Part shown: positions 25,643-39,147 of the stretch, piece after piece | Layout: every line of letters starts with the position of its first letter | How positions within the stretch are numbered: the stretch's first letter is position 1 | NCBI RefSeq assembly: GCF_009708075.1 | Contig: NZ_WMBT01000003.1 | Coordinates: forward strand, 434,001-498,000 | Source: Paracoccus lichenicola | GTDB taxonomy: Bacteria; Pseudomonadota; Alphaproteobacteria; Rhodobacterales; Rhodobacteraceae | Length of the DNA stretch: 64,000 bases | Reading direction: 5' to 3' | The notes under the pieces: generated by a model | What the model was told of the DNA's origin: nothing | The model's database searches: none | The model's input: only the letters and a program-made list of their open reading frames with translations | Position numbers and translations under genes: made by a program

Positions 25643-26004
25643 GCCGGAGCCTCCTGGCGCAGGCCGCGCATCACGGCCATGTTGATGTCGATCAGGGGCG
25701 CGATGCCGACCTTGCCCGACAGCGCCTGATGGCCGTGGCGCAGGGCGAACCCCGCCAGCGACAGCAGCCCTGCCCGGACGGGGTCCGGCAATCCGTTGCC
25801 CGGGCTGGCAAGGTCCGCGGCAAGGATCGTCCACAGCTGGTTGTTCTTGTGGACCGCCGCGATCACGTCGGGACCATGGTCCCCTTCGGCCGCCTGGCGC
25901 AGCATTCGGGTGACGCGAGAGAAGACTTCGTATTCGGCATCGCGCGGCGTGCGCAGGATGCTGCTGCCGTAGCCATGCCCGGCAAAGGACGGAACCGCGT
26001 TCAA
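25639..26004 (-). CDS. flaF: Flagellar biosynthesis regulator FlaF
   Basis: A 121-residue protein with the FlaF pattern: RTPRDAEYEVFSRVTRMLRQ, then the conserved HKNNQLWTILAADLASPGNG, and LISLAGF-like SLAGFALRHGHQ. FlaF is needed for flagellin synthesis or secretion and counteracts FlbT. It lies 74 bp after flagellin, with a hairpin between, and overlaps flbT. Confidence 0.92.
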   Translation of the reverse strand: MNAVPSFAGHGYGSSILRTPRDAEYEVFSRVTRMLRQAAEGDHGPDVIAAVHKNNQLWTILAADLASPGNGLPDPVRAGLLSLAGFALRHGHQALSGKVGIAPLIDINMAVMRGLRQEAPA

Positions 26005-26044
26005 GATGATCTTCCTGATCTGAGGGGTTCAGCGGGGTGGGTGC

Positions 26045-26065
26045 GGGGCGCCGGTGCGGCGCCCC
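26045..26065. terminator. Hairpin between flagellin and flaF
   Basis: GGGGCGCC-GGTGC-GGCGCCCC is an 8-bp perfect stem just after the flagellin stop (26079, minus strand). No T-run follows, so it may lower read-through into flaF-flbT or stabilise the flagellin mRNA end rather than terminate fully. Confidence 0.55.
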
Positions 26066-26078
26066 TGCCTGTCAAGGA

Positions 26079-26921
26079 TCAGCGGAACAGGCTGAGGATC
26101 GCCGAGGGGGCCTCGTTGGCGATGGACAGGGCCTGGATGCCCAGCTGCTGCTGCGTTTGCAGCGCCTGCAGGCGGGCCGAGGCTTCCTCCATGTCCGCAT
26201 CCACCAGCGAGCTGATGCCGAGCTTCAGCGAGTCCGCCAGATTGCCAACGAAGTCGGCCTGATCGGTGATCCGTTCCGAAGCCGCACCAAGGGTCGCCGA
26301 GCCTGCAATGGCAATGTCAAGCAGCGCCTCGATCTCGCCAAGGGCGTCTTTTGCAGTCGCCTGATCGGTAATGGCTGTAAGCGTTGCCCCGACGATATTG
26401 GCCTCGTAATCCAGCGAGTCGACAACGATTTCGTTAGGGCTTGTAGCACCCGTCCCGGCCAGTCGATCAAGCGAAGCGAGCGTGGTGAAGGTCGCGCCGC
26501 TATTGATACCATTAGTGCTGAGCAGGTTGATCCCGTTCATCTGCGTGCCAGACACGACCGAAGTGATGTTTGCCATCTTTTCTTCGATCTGGGCCTGCAC
26601 GGTGGCGAAGTCGAAACCATCGTTACCGGCGTTCGTCGCCAGTTTCTTCATGTCGGTCAGCAGATCCACGACCATGTCCGACCCTTTCAACGCAGTCGTG
26701 ACGGTCGCGTTGGCGACGTTCAGGCTGCTATGCAGGGTGGTGGCCGCAGCCTGGTCGGTTTCCATGGTCTTGGAAATGGCCCACAGCGCGGCGTTGTCCT
26801 TGGCGCTGGAAATGCTCTTGCCGGTCGAAATCTCCGATTGCGCCTTGTTCAGGCTGGCGTTCACGTTCTTCAGGGTCTGCAGGGCGACGATGGCGCCGTT
26901 GTTGGTCAGAATACTGGACAT
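26079..26921 (-). CDS. fliC: Flagellin
   Basis: A 280-residue flagellin. The N-terminal D0/D1 region is SSILTNNGAIVALQTLKNVN, ASLNKAQSEISTGKSISSAK, then DNAALWAISKTMETD. The C-terminal D1/D0 region is VDADMEEASARLQALQTQQQ, LGIQALSIANEAPSAILSLF. The variable middle is short, as in many Rhodobacteraceae. It is exported through the flagellar secretion system and polymerises into the filament. The 170 bp upstream has no promoter match that I would defend. Confidence 0.96.
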   Translation of the reverse strand: MSSILTNNGAIVALQTLKNVNASLNKAQSEISTGKSISSAKDNAALWAISKTMETDQAAATTLHSSLNVANATVTTALKGSDMVVDLLTDMKKLATNAGNDGFDFATVQAQIEEKMANITSVVSGTQMNGINLLSTNGINSGATFTTLASLDRLAGTGATSPNEIVVDSLDYEANIVGATLTAITDQATAKDALGEIEALLDIAIAGSATLGAASERITDQADFVGNLADSLKLGISSLVDADMEEASARLQALQTQQQLGIQALSIANEAPSAILSLFR

Positions 26922-27094
26922 CTTATCCTCAGATATGATGGATGCTTTGCATCCGTGGTTGTGGCGTTTTGGCCTTCTGACCTTGGGCGTTTATCCCTGT
27001 GCCGCTTTCGGCATGACCGCAGTCCTAGCAGCCGGTGATTTACGGATAGTGAATTGGCCCCCCTTTCTCAAACATCGAACGCGAAGGATTTTAC

Positions 27095-27412
27095 TCAAAA
27101 CCGCTGGGGCAGGACGGCATCGGTCGGCGTCTGGCGGCGCTGCCCCCGGTGGTCATAGGTTTGCAGCATCCGCGCGTTGCGCAGGATGTCCTTGATCTGG
27201 TCGATGGCGCGTTGCGTGCCGCGCGCCGAATCCTCGGCTAGGCGGCGCAGGTGCAGCAGGGTACGCTCCATGTCCGCCCTGGTCTCGGGGTCCGGGCGGT
27301 CGCGGTCGAATCGCCTGGCCAGCGCCTCGATCCGCGACAGGGCCAGGGCCGCATCGCCAGAGATGATCGCCTGCTGGATGCCGTCCAGCATGGTCTTGTG
27401 CCGTGCCTTCAT
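27095..27412 (-). CDS. Small flagellar-cluster protein of unknown function
   Basis: A 105-residue, largely helical and charged protein starting MKARHKTMLDGIQQAIISGD, ending PTDAVLPQRF. It has no signal peptide or membrane segment. Length, helical pattern and position after the rod-binding-protein gene would suit a FlgN-like export chaperone, but I see no diagnostic motif. Its ATG (27412) overlaps the stop of the upstream gene (27409), so the two are translationally coupled. Confidence 0.65.
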   Translation of the reverse strand: MKARHKTMLDGIQQAIISGDAALALSRIEALARRFDRDRPDPETRADMERTLLHLRRLAEDSARGTQRAIDQIKDILRNARMLQTYDHRGQRRQTPTDAVLPQRF

Positions 27413-27654
27413 TGCAGGTCCATCCGCTTTCCAAAGCCAAGGTCGATCTGCGCGGCCATCACGGCGGCATATTCCTGGGTCAGGAAGCTGCCGAACTGGT
27501 CTTCGCCGATGCCGCCCCCGAAGGCGCCGTTTTCCGGTTTCGGCCCGCAATATTTCAACATTTCCTCAAGAAATGCCTGCTCCAGCCTTTCCGCCGCGGG
27601 GGGCGGCGATTTCAAGGGCGGCGATAACGGCGGCTGGACGTGATTCACATGCAT
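27409..27654 (-). CDS. Rod-binding protein, FlgJ N-terminal-domain type
   Basis: An 81-residue protein. The second half, LEQAFLEEMLKYCGPK and GGGIGEDQFGSFLTQEYAAV then MAAQIDLGFG, matches the rod-binding domain of FlgJ. The muramidase domain found in gammaproteobacterial FlgJ is absent, as usual in alphaproteobacteria. It probably helps assemble the flagellar rod in the periplasm. ATG 27654 has GGGGACCGTCC upstream. It is divergent from fliK, with 104 bp between starts. Confidence 0.85.
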   Translation of the reverse strand: MHVNHVQPPLSPPLKSPPPAAERLEQAFLEEMLKYCGPKPENGAFGGGIGEDQFGSFLTQEYAAVMAAQIDLGFGKRMDLQ

Positions 27655-27758
27655 GGACGGTCCCCATTTCCGATGATTTTCTACGATTATCGCCGTGCGG
27701 TAAATAAATCGTAAGGACTTGCCCTTATCCATCGGCCTGGTGATTTGGGAGTCGGCAG

Positions 27759-28736
27759 ATGGCAGAGTGTTGTGTTTCACCGATCGCGGGCGTCGTGCAG
27801 CCCGCGGCAATTGCCGAATCGGCAGAGACAGAGGGTTCCGGGACGGATTTCACCGTCGAGGCGCCGCCCGAGGACGAGCTTGAGGCCGCCGGGCCTGAAG
27901 CGGTTCCGGCCGAGGGCCTGGCAACCGATCCGTTGCAGATGCTGATCGAGGACCTGTCCGGGATCACCGGCGCCCTGCGCGAGGCCACGCCCCGGCCGCC
28001 GGACGGGACCGCCGCCGAAGCCATGCTGACCAAGGCGGCGTCTTCCGCGGCCGTCCCGCCTTCGGACATGCCGCTGGAAGCGCGGATCGGCGGGACACCC
28101 CTTGATCCGGCCCAGGCGGACGCGACGGCAGACGCGCCGCGCGGCGCTTTCCCTTGGGGGATCCTGGACATCACGGCGCCCGAAACGCCCGTCGAGGGCG
28201 CAGCCGCCCCATCGAAGCCGGGCGACATGTCCCTGGCCGGGGCCGAAGCCTTGCTGGCCGATCCGACGGCAGGGCTGCTTCCTGCCCCCCTCCGCGACGA
28301 GGGTGTGGTCCCTGCCGAACCCCGCCTGGCCAAGGCCACGATCGTTCCGGTGGCGCGCCAGATCGCCGAGGCCGTGGTGACGGCGCGCGACGACCTTGTC
28401 GAGATTGCCCTGGCGCCCGAGGAGCTGGGCAAGATCCGCATGGTCCTGTCCGGCCCGGATCACAATCCTCATGTCACGGTCTGGGTCGAACGGCCCGAGG
28501 TCCTGGACCAGCTGCGCCGGAACGCCGCCTTTCTGCAGGAATGCCTGGGCGACGCGGGAATGCCCGAGGCCTCTTTCGAGTTCCAGGGCGACACGCCGTC
28601 CGATTCGCGCAAGGACCGCCCAACCGCTGCATCGACGGGATTTTCCCCGGCCTTCGAGGCGGCAGAACCCGCCCGGACCATCCCCGTCGCCTGGACGCCG
28701 ATGGCTGTCCCGGCGCGGCTCGACATTCGCATCTGA
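27759..28736 (+). CDS. fliK: Flagellar hook-length control protein FliK
   Basis: A 325-residue protein. The first two thirds are Ala/Pro/Glu-rich and low in complexity, as in FliK. The C-terminal domain is recognisable from VEIALAPEELGKIRMVLSGP, HVTVWVERPEVLDQLRRNAA then FLQECLGDAGM. FliK measures hook length and switches export specificity. The region between flgJ-like and fliK starts must hold both promoters; none is obvious. It is followed by flgD after 12 bp. Confidence 0.85.
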   Translation: MAECCVSPIAGVVQPAAIAESAETEGSGTDFTVEAPPEDELEAAGPEAVPAEGLATDPLQMLIEDLSGITGALREATPRPPDGTAAEAMLTKAASSAAVPPSDMPLEARIGGTPLDPAQADATADAPRGAFPWGILDITAPETPVEGAAAPSKPGDMSLAGAEALLADPTAGLLPAPLRDEGVVPAEPRLAKATIVPVARQIAEAVVTARDDLVEIALAPEELGKIRMVLSGPDHNPHVTVWVERPEVLDQLRRNAAFLQECLGDAGMPEASFEFQGDTPSDSRKDRPTAASTGFSPAFEAAEPARTIPVAWTPMAVPARLDIRI

Positions 28737-28748
28737 CAGGAGAAACAG

Positions 28749-29408
28749 GTGATTTCCGCACTTGCCAGTTCAACCGCCGCCACGGCCGCGACCACCACGT
28801 CCACGGCCACCAGCGCGGCCGATTCGACGCATTACGACACCTTCCTGAAGATGCTGACCACGCAGCTGCAGAACCAGGATCCCCTGAACCCGATGGAGGG
28901 CAGCGACTTCGCGGTCCAGCTTGCGACCTTCTCGGGGGTGGAACAGCAGGCGCAGACCAACAAGCTGCTGGAACAGATGGTCGCGCAAGCGGGCGGCAGC
29001 CTGGGGCAACTGGCCGACTGGATCGGGAAAGAGGTGCGGACAACCGAGCCGGTCTGGTTCGGCGACGAGGCGCTGACGCTGGACATCGCGCCCGCCAGCA
29101 CCGCCGACAGCGTCGCGCTGGTGGTGCTGAACGAATCGGGCCGCGAGGTCTCGCGCGAGGAGATCGGCACGGGCGAAGGGCAGATCGACTGGTATGGCCG
29201 CGATTCGGCGGGCGAGAAGCTGGCTGACGGGCGCTATGCCTTCGTGATCGAAAGCAGCCGCGCGGGCGAGGTGATTTCCGAGGATACGGTGGGCGCCTAT
29301 GTCCGCGTGGCCGAGGCCGAGATCGGCACCCGGGGCGTCGAGCTGATCTTCGAGGGCGGCGGATCGGCCCTGGCCAGCGAGATCGAGGCGCTGCGCGGCG
29401 CGGATTAG
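28749..29408 (+). CDS. flgD: Flagellar hook-capping protein FlgD
   Basis: A 219-residue protein starting with GTG after a GACAGGAGAAACAG site. The FlgD block is YDTFLKMLTTQLQNQDPLNP then MEGSDFAVQLATFSGVEQQ. The central Ig/tudor-like part includes the pattern GREVSREEIGTGEGQIDWYG and LADGRYAFVI. It caps the growing hook outside the cell. Its TAG overlaps the stop codon of the convergent cbbR. Confidence 0.95.
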   Translation: MISALASSTAATAATTTSTATSAADSTHYDTFLKMLTTQLQNQDPLNPMEGSDFAVQLATFSGVEQQAQTNKLLEQMVAQAGGSLGQLADWIGKEVRTTEPVWFGDEALTLDIAPASTADSVALVVLNESGREVSREEIGTGEGQIDWYGRDSAGEKLADGRYAFVIESSRAGEVISEDTVGAYVRVAEAEIGTRGVELIFEGGGSALASEIEALRGAD

Positions 29409-30325
29409 AGCTGCGGCAGGAAGGCGCCGCGCATCGCCAGGGTCTCGTCGCGGATCCGGGCGGTCGCGGCGCTCATCTCGCGGTCGGCGCGGCGCAGCAG
29501 GTACCAGCTGCGCTGGATCGGCAACCCGATGCCGCGCAGCGCGATCAGGCGGCCGGATCGCAACTCCTCGGTCACGGTGTGCTGCGAGATCAGCGCGATG
29601 CCCAGGCCCGCGATCACCGCCTGCTTGATCGTCTCGTTGGTGCCCATCTCGACCGCGCGCCAGGTCGCGCCCTCGCCGATGCGGTCCAGGAAGCGGGTCA
29701 TCAGGATGCGGGTGCCCGACCCTTCCTCGCGCGACAGGAAGGTCTGGGCCAGCAGGTCGCCGGGCATCACCGGGTCGGCATCGGCCAGCGGGTGGTCGGG
29801 GGCGGCGATGATGATGTGGGGGTGCGGCCCGATGGGGTCGGCGATGACAGCGGGTTCGCGCGGCGGGCGGCCCATGATCGCCAGATCCAGGTCGTCGCCC
29901 GCCAGCGCGGCTAGGATCGCGTCGCGGTTGCCGATGCGCAGCGTCACCTCGATATCGGGCAAAAGTCGCAACAGGCGGGCGACCAGGCCGGGGGCGAAAT
30001 ACTTGCCGGTGGACACCACGCCCAGGATGACGCTGCCCACATGGCCGCGCTGCAGCGCGCCGATCTGGCGGGCCGCGCGGGCCAGGGCGGTGGCGATCTG
30101 CGATTCGGCCAAAAGCAGGGCCTCGCCTTCCGGGGTGGGGCGGAAGGCGCCGTGGTCCCCCCGGACCATCAGCGCAGATCCGGCCAGATCCTCCAGGCCC
30201 CGCAACTGGCTGTGGATGGCGGGCGTGGTCAGGCCCAAAAGGCCCGCCGCCTGGGTCAGGCTGCCGGTTTCGGCCACCGCCCGCAGGCAGCGCAACTGGC
30301 GCAGGGTCAGGGCGTCATGCTTCAT
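29405..30325 (-). CDS. cbbR: LysR-family regulator CbbR
   Basis: A 306-residue LysR protein. The N-terminal winged helix is LTLRQLRCLRAVAETGSLTQ then AAGLLGLTTPAIHSQLRGLE. An effector-binding domain follows (GVVSTGKYFAPGLVARLLRL; NETIKQAVIAGLGIALISQH). It is divergent from cbbF, the classic place of CbbR, which activates the Calvin-cycle operon in response to metabolites such as RuBP or NADPH in relatives. The ATG at 30325 is only 6 bp from an inverted repeat likely to be its own operator. Confidence 0.93.
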   Translation of the reverse strand: MKHDALTLRQLRCLRAVAETGSLTQAAGLLGLTTPAIHSQLRGLEDLAGSALMVRGDHGAFRPTPEGEALLLAESQIATALARAARQIGALQRGHVGSVILGVVSTGKYFAPGLVARLLRLLPDIEVTLRIGNRDAILAALAGDDLDLAIMGRPPREPAVIADPIGPHPHIIIAAPDHPLADADPVMPGDLLAQTFLSREEGSGTRILMTRFLDRIGEGATWRAVEMGTNETIKQAVIAGLGIALISQHTVTEELRSGRLIALRGIGLPIQRSWYLLRRADREMSAATARIRDETLAMRGAFLPQL

Positions 30326-30331
30326 CTTCAG

Positions 30332-30367
30332 GGAAATCTAATCGCCATTTCGCCTTATTAAATTTCC
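30332..30367. promoter_or_regulatory. Probable CbbR operator
   Basis: GGAAATCTAAT (30332-30342) and ATTAAATTTCC (30357-30367) form an inverted repeat matching at 10 of 11 positions, with a 14-base spacer, in the 96 bp between cbbR and cbbF. LysR regulators bind such AT-rich dyads. The left arm lies just before the cbbR start, which fits autorepression together with cbb activation. Confidence 0.72.
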
Positions 30368-30421
30368 TTGAAAACCCGGTCCTGTCAACCTGCCCCTATC
30401 AGACGCCGAAGGGAGGGGCCG

Positions 30422-31417
30422 ATGACCACGCCCAGCATCGACACCACGCATGTTCCGCCCCGGTTCCGGCCGCTGATGCTGGCCCTGGCGCGGGGGGCGG
30501 CGGCCCTGGCAGGCGTCATCCGGCGCGGCGATACCAGCCTGTCGGCCCCAGTCGGCACCAACAGCGGCGGCGACGGGCAGAAGCGGCTGGACATCCAGGC
30601 CGACGCGCTGTTCCGCGATGCGCTGCGGGATGCCGGGCTGCGCTGGTATGCCAGCGAGGAACAGGACGCGCCCATCGCCATGCAGCCCGGCGGCGCCTTT
30701 GCCCTGGCCATCGACCCGCTGGACGGGTCGTCCAACATCGACACCAACGTGTCGGTCGGCACGATCTTCGCGGTCTATCCCGCAGCCGACCGGTCTGATG
30801 CCAGCTTCCTGCGCCCGGCCCGCGACCTGATCGCCGGGGGCTACGTCATCTATGGCCCGCGCTGCTGCCTGGTGGTCAGCTTTGGCGAGGGCACGCAGAT
30901 CTATACGCTGAACCCCGACACCGACGGCTTCGACCTGACCGATCCGCGCGTGACCCTGCCGGACTGCTTCTTCGAATTCGCGATCAACGCCTCGAACTAT
31001 CGCCACTGGCCGCGCCCGATCCGCGCCTATATCGACGACTGCCTGGCCGGGATCGACGGCCCGCGCGAGCGCAACTTCAACATGCGCTGGATCGCGTCGC
31101 TGGTGGCCGAGGCGCACCGGATCCTGATGCGGGGCGGCATCTTCCTGTATCCGGCGGACGCGCGGAAGGGATACGAACGCGGCCGGCTGCGGATGCTGTA
31201 TGAATGCGCGCCGATCGCCTTTGTCATCGAACAGGCGGGCGGGCGGGCGACCGATGGCGCGCTGCCGATCCTGGACGGGGCCATCACCGACCTGCACGGG
31301 CGCACGCCGCTGGTGTTCGGATCGGCCGAAAAGGTGGACCGCGTCGCCGCCTATCACGACCTGCCCCCGGCCGAGGTGTCCGCCCTGTTCGGCCATCGCG
31401 GCCTGTTCCGGGCCTGA
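30422..31417 (+). CDS. cbbF: Fructose-1,6-bisphosphatase, class 1 (Calvin-cycle)
   Basis: A 331-residue class 1 FBPase. Metal and phosphate sites are [26 protein letters not shown] with the DPLDGSS hallmark, [15 protein letters not shown], and [20 protein letters not shown]. It hydrolyses fructose-1,6-bisphosphate, and in relatives sedoheptulose-1,7-bisphosphate, to regenerate RuBP. ATG 30422 has GAAGGGAGGGGCC upstream. It is the first gene of the cbb operon. Confidence 0.95.
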   Translation: MTTPSIDTTHVPPRFRPLMLALARGAAALAGVIRRGDTSLSAPVGTNSGGDGQKRLDIQADALFRDALRDAGLRWYASEEQDAPIAMQPGGAFALAIDPLDGSSNIDTNVSVGTIFAVYPAADRSDASFLRPARDLIAGGYVIYGPRCCLVVSFGEGTQIYTLNPDTDGFDLTDPRVTLPDCFFEFAINASNYRHWPRPIRAYIDDCLAGIDGPRERNFNMRWIASLVAEAHRILMRGGIFLYPADARKGYERGRLRMLYECAPIAFVIEQAGGRATDGALPILDGAITDLHGRTPLVFGSAEKVDRVAAYHDLPPAEVSALFGHRGLFRA

Positions 31418-31424
31418 GGGAACC

Positions 31425-32297
31425 ATGAGCAAGAAGCATCCCATCATTTCCGTCACGGGCAGTTCCGGCGCGGGCACGACCACGGTCAAGACGACCTTCG
31501 ACCAGATCTTCCGCCGCGAGGGCATCACCGCCGTCAGCATCGAGGGCGATGCCTTTCACCGCTTCGATCGCCAGGCGATGAAGGACGAACTGACGCGCCG
31601 CCAAGCCGCAGGCGACCAGACCTTCAGCCATTTCAGTTTCGACGCCAACGAGCTGGAAAAGCTGGAAGACATCTTCCGCGTCTATGGCGAAACCGGCAGC
31701 GGGGAAACGCGCCACTATGTCCACGATGACCGCGAGGCCGAACGCTGGGGCGCCGCCCCCGGCACCTTCACCCCCTGGGCGCCCTTCGAGGAAGGGTCGG
31801 ACCTGCTGTTCTACGAAGGCCTGCACGGCGCGGTCGCCAACGACACCGTGAACCTGGCCAAGCTGGCCGATCTGAAGATCGGCGTGGTGCCGGTCATCAA
31901 CCTGGAATGGATCCAGAAGATCCACCGCGACAAGGCCAGCCGGGGCTATTCGACCGAGGCCGTGACCGACACGATCCTGCGCCGGATGCACGCCTATGTG
32001 CATTGCATCTGCCCGCAGTTCACCCAGACCGACATCAACTTCCAGCGGGTGCCGGTGGTCGATACCTCGAACCCCTTCGTTGCCCGCTGGATCCCCACGC
32101 CCGACGAAAGCCTGGTGGTGATCCGGTTCCGCAACCCGCGCGGCATCGACTTTCCCTATCTGGCCCAGATGATCGACGGGTCGTGGATGACGCGGGCCAA
32201 TTCCATCGTCATCCCGGGACCGAAGACCGACCTTGCGATGCAGCTGATCCTGACGCCGATGATCCTGCGCCTGATCGACGACGCCAAGCGCGCCTGA
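31425..32297 (+). CDS. cbbP: Phosphoribulokinase
   Basis: A 290-residue kinase of the bacterial octameric type. The P-loop is [13 protein letters not shown]. The substrate region is [13 protein letters not shown], with Asp as likely catalytic base, followed by [20 protein letters not shown] and FYEGLHGA. It phosphorylates ribulose-5-phosphate to RuBP with ATP. It starts 7 bp after cbbF with a GAGGGAACC site. Confidence 0.97.
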   Translation: MSKKHPIISVTGSSGAGTTTVKTTFDQIFRREGITAVSIEGDAFHRFDRQAMKDELTRRQAAGDQTFSHFSFDANELEKLEDIFRVYGETGSGETRHYVHDDREAERWGAAPGTFTPWAPFEEGSDLLFYEGLHGAVANDTVNLAKLADLKIGVVPVINLEWIQKIHRDKASRGYSTEAVTDTILRRMHAYVHCICPQFTQTDINFQRVPVVDTSNPFVARWIPTPDESLVVIRFRNPRGIDFPYLAQMIDGSWMTRANSIVIPGPKTDLAMQLILTPMILRLIDDAKRA

Positions 32298-32307
32298 GGG
32301 AACCGCC

Positions 32308-36856
<4,549 letters not shown>

Positions 36857-36892
36857 CCCGCACCGGTGCGCGTGAACACGCACCTTCCGTAG

Positions 36893-36913
36893 GGTGCGTG
36901 CTCTGCACGCACC
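36893..36913 (+). repeat. Hairpin in the cbbL-cbbS gap
   Basis: GGTGCGTGC-TCT-GCACGCACC is a perfect 9-bp stem with a 3-base loop, between the cbbL stop (36856) and the cbbS site GGAG (near 36930). A related GTGCGCGTGAACACGCAC-like segment lies just before it. It is too short of T residues for a clear terminator; it may affect mRNA stability or subunit ratio. Confidence 0.6.
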
Positions 36914-36938
36914 TCCCCCGCCACAAAGGAGCCAACCG

Positions 36939-37355
36939 ATGAAACTGCGCCAAGGTCAGTTCAGCTTCCTGCCCGACCTGTCGGACGACGACATCCGCGT
37001 GCAGGCCCAATACGCCATCGACAACGGCTGGGCCGTGTCGGTCGAATACACCGACGACCCGCATCCCCGGAACACCTATTGGGAAATGTGGGGCCATCCC
37101 ATGTTCGACAACCCGGACGCCGCCGCCGTGGTCTTCGAGGTCAACGAATGCCGCAAGGAACATGGCGGCACATACATCCGCGTCATCGCCTTTGACGCGT
37201 CCCCCGGGTGGGAATCCATCCGCATGAGCTTCATCGTGAACCGCCCTGCGACCGAACCCGGGTTCCGCCTGATCCGCCAGGAAGCCGAGGGCCGCAGCGT
37301 CCGATACACGATCGAAAGCTATGCGGTGCGCGAACCCGAAGGGATGCGCTATTGA
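36939..37355 (+). CDS. cbbS: RuBisCO small subunit
   Basis: A 138-residue small subunit, the longer C-terminal form typical of red-type RuBisCO. It starts MKLRQGQFSFLPDLSDDDIR and has VEYTDDPHPRNTYWEMWGHP. The C-terminal extension (FIVNRPATEPGFRLIRQEAE to SYAVREPEGMRY) forms the red-type beta-hairpin. ATG 36939 follows AAAGGAGCCAACCG. It assembles with eight CbbL chains as L8S8. Confidence 0.96.
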   Translation: MKLRQGQFSFLPDLSDDDIRVQAQYAIDNGWAVSVEYTDDPHPRNTYWEMWGHPMFDNPDAAAVVFEVNECRKEHGGTYIRVIAFDASPGWESIRMSFIVNRPATEPGFRLIRQEAEGRSVRYTIESYAVREPEGMRY

Positions 37356-37360
37356 TCAAG

Positions 37361-37409
37361 GCCGGGGGCGCTTCGCCCCCCGGACCCCCAGAGGATATTT
37401 AGGCAAAGG
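37361..37409 (+). repeat. Dispersed palindromic repeat, copy 1
   Basis: A 49-base unit just after cbbS, identical at 47 of 49 positions to 43489-43537. It begins with a hairpin, CCGGGGGCG-CTT-CGCCCCCCGG (one bulged C), and ends GAGGATATTTAGGCAAAGG. Both copies follow a gene end on the plus strand, which fits a repeated transcription-end or mRNA-processing element. Confidence 0.75.
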
Positions 37410-37452
37410 TGAAGGCGCGGTTTCCTGCCGCGTCGGTCCTTGGAGGTGAACG

Positions 37453-38385
37453 ATGGACGAGTCCCGCCCCACCCATGTCGATCTGACCGCCGCGTTCGAG
37501 GACAGCGGCGTGCGCGACGTGCTGCGCGAACTGGACGAGACGCTGATCGGTCTTGAACCCGTCAAGTCCCGCATCCGCGAAACCGCCGCCCTGCTGCTGG
37601 TCGATCAGGCCCGCCGCCAACTGGGCCTGGCCACGGAAACGCCCACGCTGCACATGTCCTTCACCGGCAATCCCGGCACCGGCAAGACCACGGTCGCGCT
37701 GAAGATGGCCGACCTGCTGCACCGCCTGGGCTATGTCCGCAAGGGCCACCTGGTGACGGTCACGCGCGACGACCTGGTCGGCCAATACATCGGCCACACC
37801 GCCCCCAAGACCAAGGAGGTGCTGAAAAAGGCCATGGGCGGCGTGCTGTTCATCGACGAGGCCTATTACCTGTACCGGCCCGACAACGAACGCGACTATG
37901 GCCAGGAGGCCATCGAGATCCTGCTCCAGGTGATGGAAAACAACCGCGACGACCTGGTGGTGATTCTGGCAGGCTATGGCGACCGGATGGACCGCTTCTT
38001 CGCCTCGAACCCCGGGTTCCGGTCGCGCATCGCCCATCACATCGAGTTTCCCGATTATTCGGACGGCGAACTGCTGCACATCGCACAAACCATGCTGGCC
38101 CGGCAGAACTATCGCCTGGACGACGGGGCGCGGGCGGCGATGGAGGAATACATCGCCGCGCGGCGCGGCCAGCCGCATTTCGCCAATGCCCGGTCGGTCC
38201 GAAACGCCCTGGACCGCGCCCGCCTGCGGCAGGCGAACCGGCTGTTCACCGAGGCGAGCGGTCCCATCGGCGCCGACCGCCTGTCGCTGATCACGGAACC
38301 CGACATCCGCGCCAGCCGCGTCTTTCGGGGCGGGCTTGACGTGGACCGCAAGACCGGGCAGGCGATGCGGCAGGCCGCCGAATAG
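37453..38385 (+). CDS. cbbX: Red-type RuBisCO activase CbbX
   Basis: A 310-residue AAA+ protein. Walker A is [19 protein letters not shown] (about 71-89), with Walker [13 protein letters not shown] and downstream sensor or arginine-finger regions ([20 protein letters not shown] with [10 protein letters not shown]). CbbX removes inhibitory sugar phosphates from red-type RuBisCO by pulling on the CbbL C-terminus. ATG 37453 follows TTGGAGGTGAACG. Confidence 0.97.
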   Translation: MDESRPTHVDLTAAFEDSGVRDVLRELDETLIGLEPVKSRIRETAALLLVDQARRQLGLATETPTLHMSFTGNPGTGKTTVALKMADLLHRLGYVRKGHLVTVTRDDLVGQYIGHTAPKTKEVLKKAMGGVLFIDEAYYLYRPDNERDYGQEAIEILLQVMENNRDDLVVILAGYGDRMDRFFASNPGFRSRIAHHIEFPDYSDGELLHIAQTMLARQNYRLDDGARAAMEEYIAARRGQPHFANARSVRNALDRARLRQANRLFTEASGPIGADRLSLITEPDIRASRVFRGGLDVDRKTGQAMRQAAE

Positions 38386-38396
38386 GGAAATCCGCC

Positions 38397-39095
38397 ATGA
38401 CATTCGACCGCACCGTCAAGATCGCGCCGTCCATCCTGTCCGCCGATTTCGCCAACTTCGGCGCCGAGATCCGCGCCATCGAGGCGCAGGGCGCCGACTG
38501 GGTCCATGTGGACGTGATGGACGGGCATTTCGTGCCGAACCTGACCTTCGGCCCGCCCGCCGTGAAGGCCTTCCGCCCGCATGTGAAGACCCTCATGGAC
38601 GTTCACCTGATGATCGCCCCGGTGGACCCCTATATCGAGGCTTATGCCGAAGCCGGCGCCGACATGATCACCGCCCATGTCGAGGCGGGGCCGCACCCCC
38701 ACCGCACCCTGCAAGCCATCCGCGCCACGGGAAAAAAGGCGGGGATCGCGCTCAATCCCGGCACCCCGGTCGAGGCGGTGGAATACCTGCTGGATCTGGC
38801 CGACATGGTGCTGGTGATGACCGTGAACCCCGGTTTCGGCGGGCAGAAGTTCATCCATTCGCAGATCGACAAGATCGCCCGGTTGCGCGGCACCATCGGC
38901 GACCGGCCCATCCACATCCAGGTGGACGGCGGCGTCGATCCCGTCACCGCGCCCCTGGTCGCCAAGGCCGGGGCCGACGTGCTGGTGGCGGGATCGGCGG
39001 TCTTCAAGGGCGGCTCGGTGGGTCAGCCGCAGGTCTATGGGCAGAACATCCGGGCGATCCGGGACGCGGCGCGGGGGCTTGCCCAAGCGATTTGA
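38397..39095 (+). CDS. cbbE: Ribulose-phosphate 3-epimerase
   Basis: A 232-residue TIM-barrel epimerase: [20 protein letters not shown], then [37 protein letters not shown], and [20 protein letters not shown], with the two catalytic Asp residues and metal-binding His in place. It interconverts ribulose-5-phosphate and xylulose-5-phosphate. It starts 11 bp after cbbX and probably ends the cbb operon. Confidence 0.96.
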   Translation: MTFDRTVKIAPSILSADFANFGAEIRAIEAQGADWVHVDVMDGHFVPNLTFGPPAVKAFRPHVKTLMDVHLMIAPVDPYIEAYAEAGADMITAHVEAGPHPHRTLQAIRATGKKAGIALNPGTPVEAVEYLLDLADMVLVMTVNPGFGGQKFIHSQIDKIARLRGTIGDRPIHIQVDGGVDPVTAPLVAKAGADVLVAGSAVFKGGSVGQPQVYGQNIRAIRDAARGLAQAI

Positions 39096-39147
39096 CAATC
39101 CGCCCGACCCGCGCTTCCCTGCGGCGCAGGACAGAAGGGGACAGGCA

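Noticed and set aside
26922..27094. A sigma28-type promoter before flagellin
   Set aside because: TAAAT and GCCG fragments occur, but not at the spacing of the consensus, so no promoter was called.
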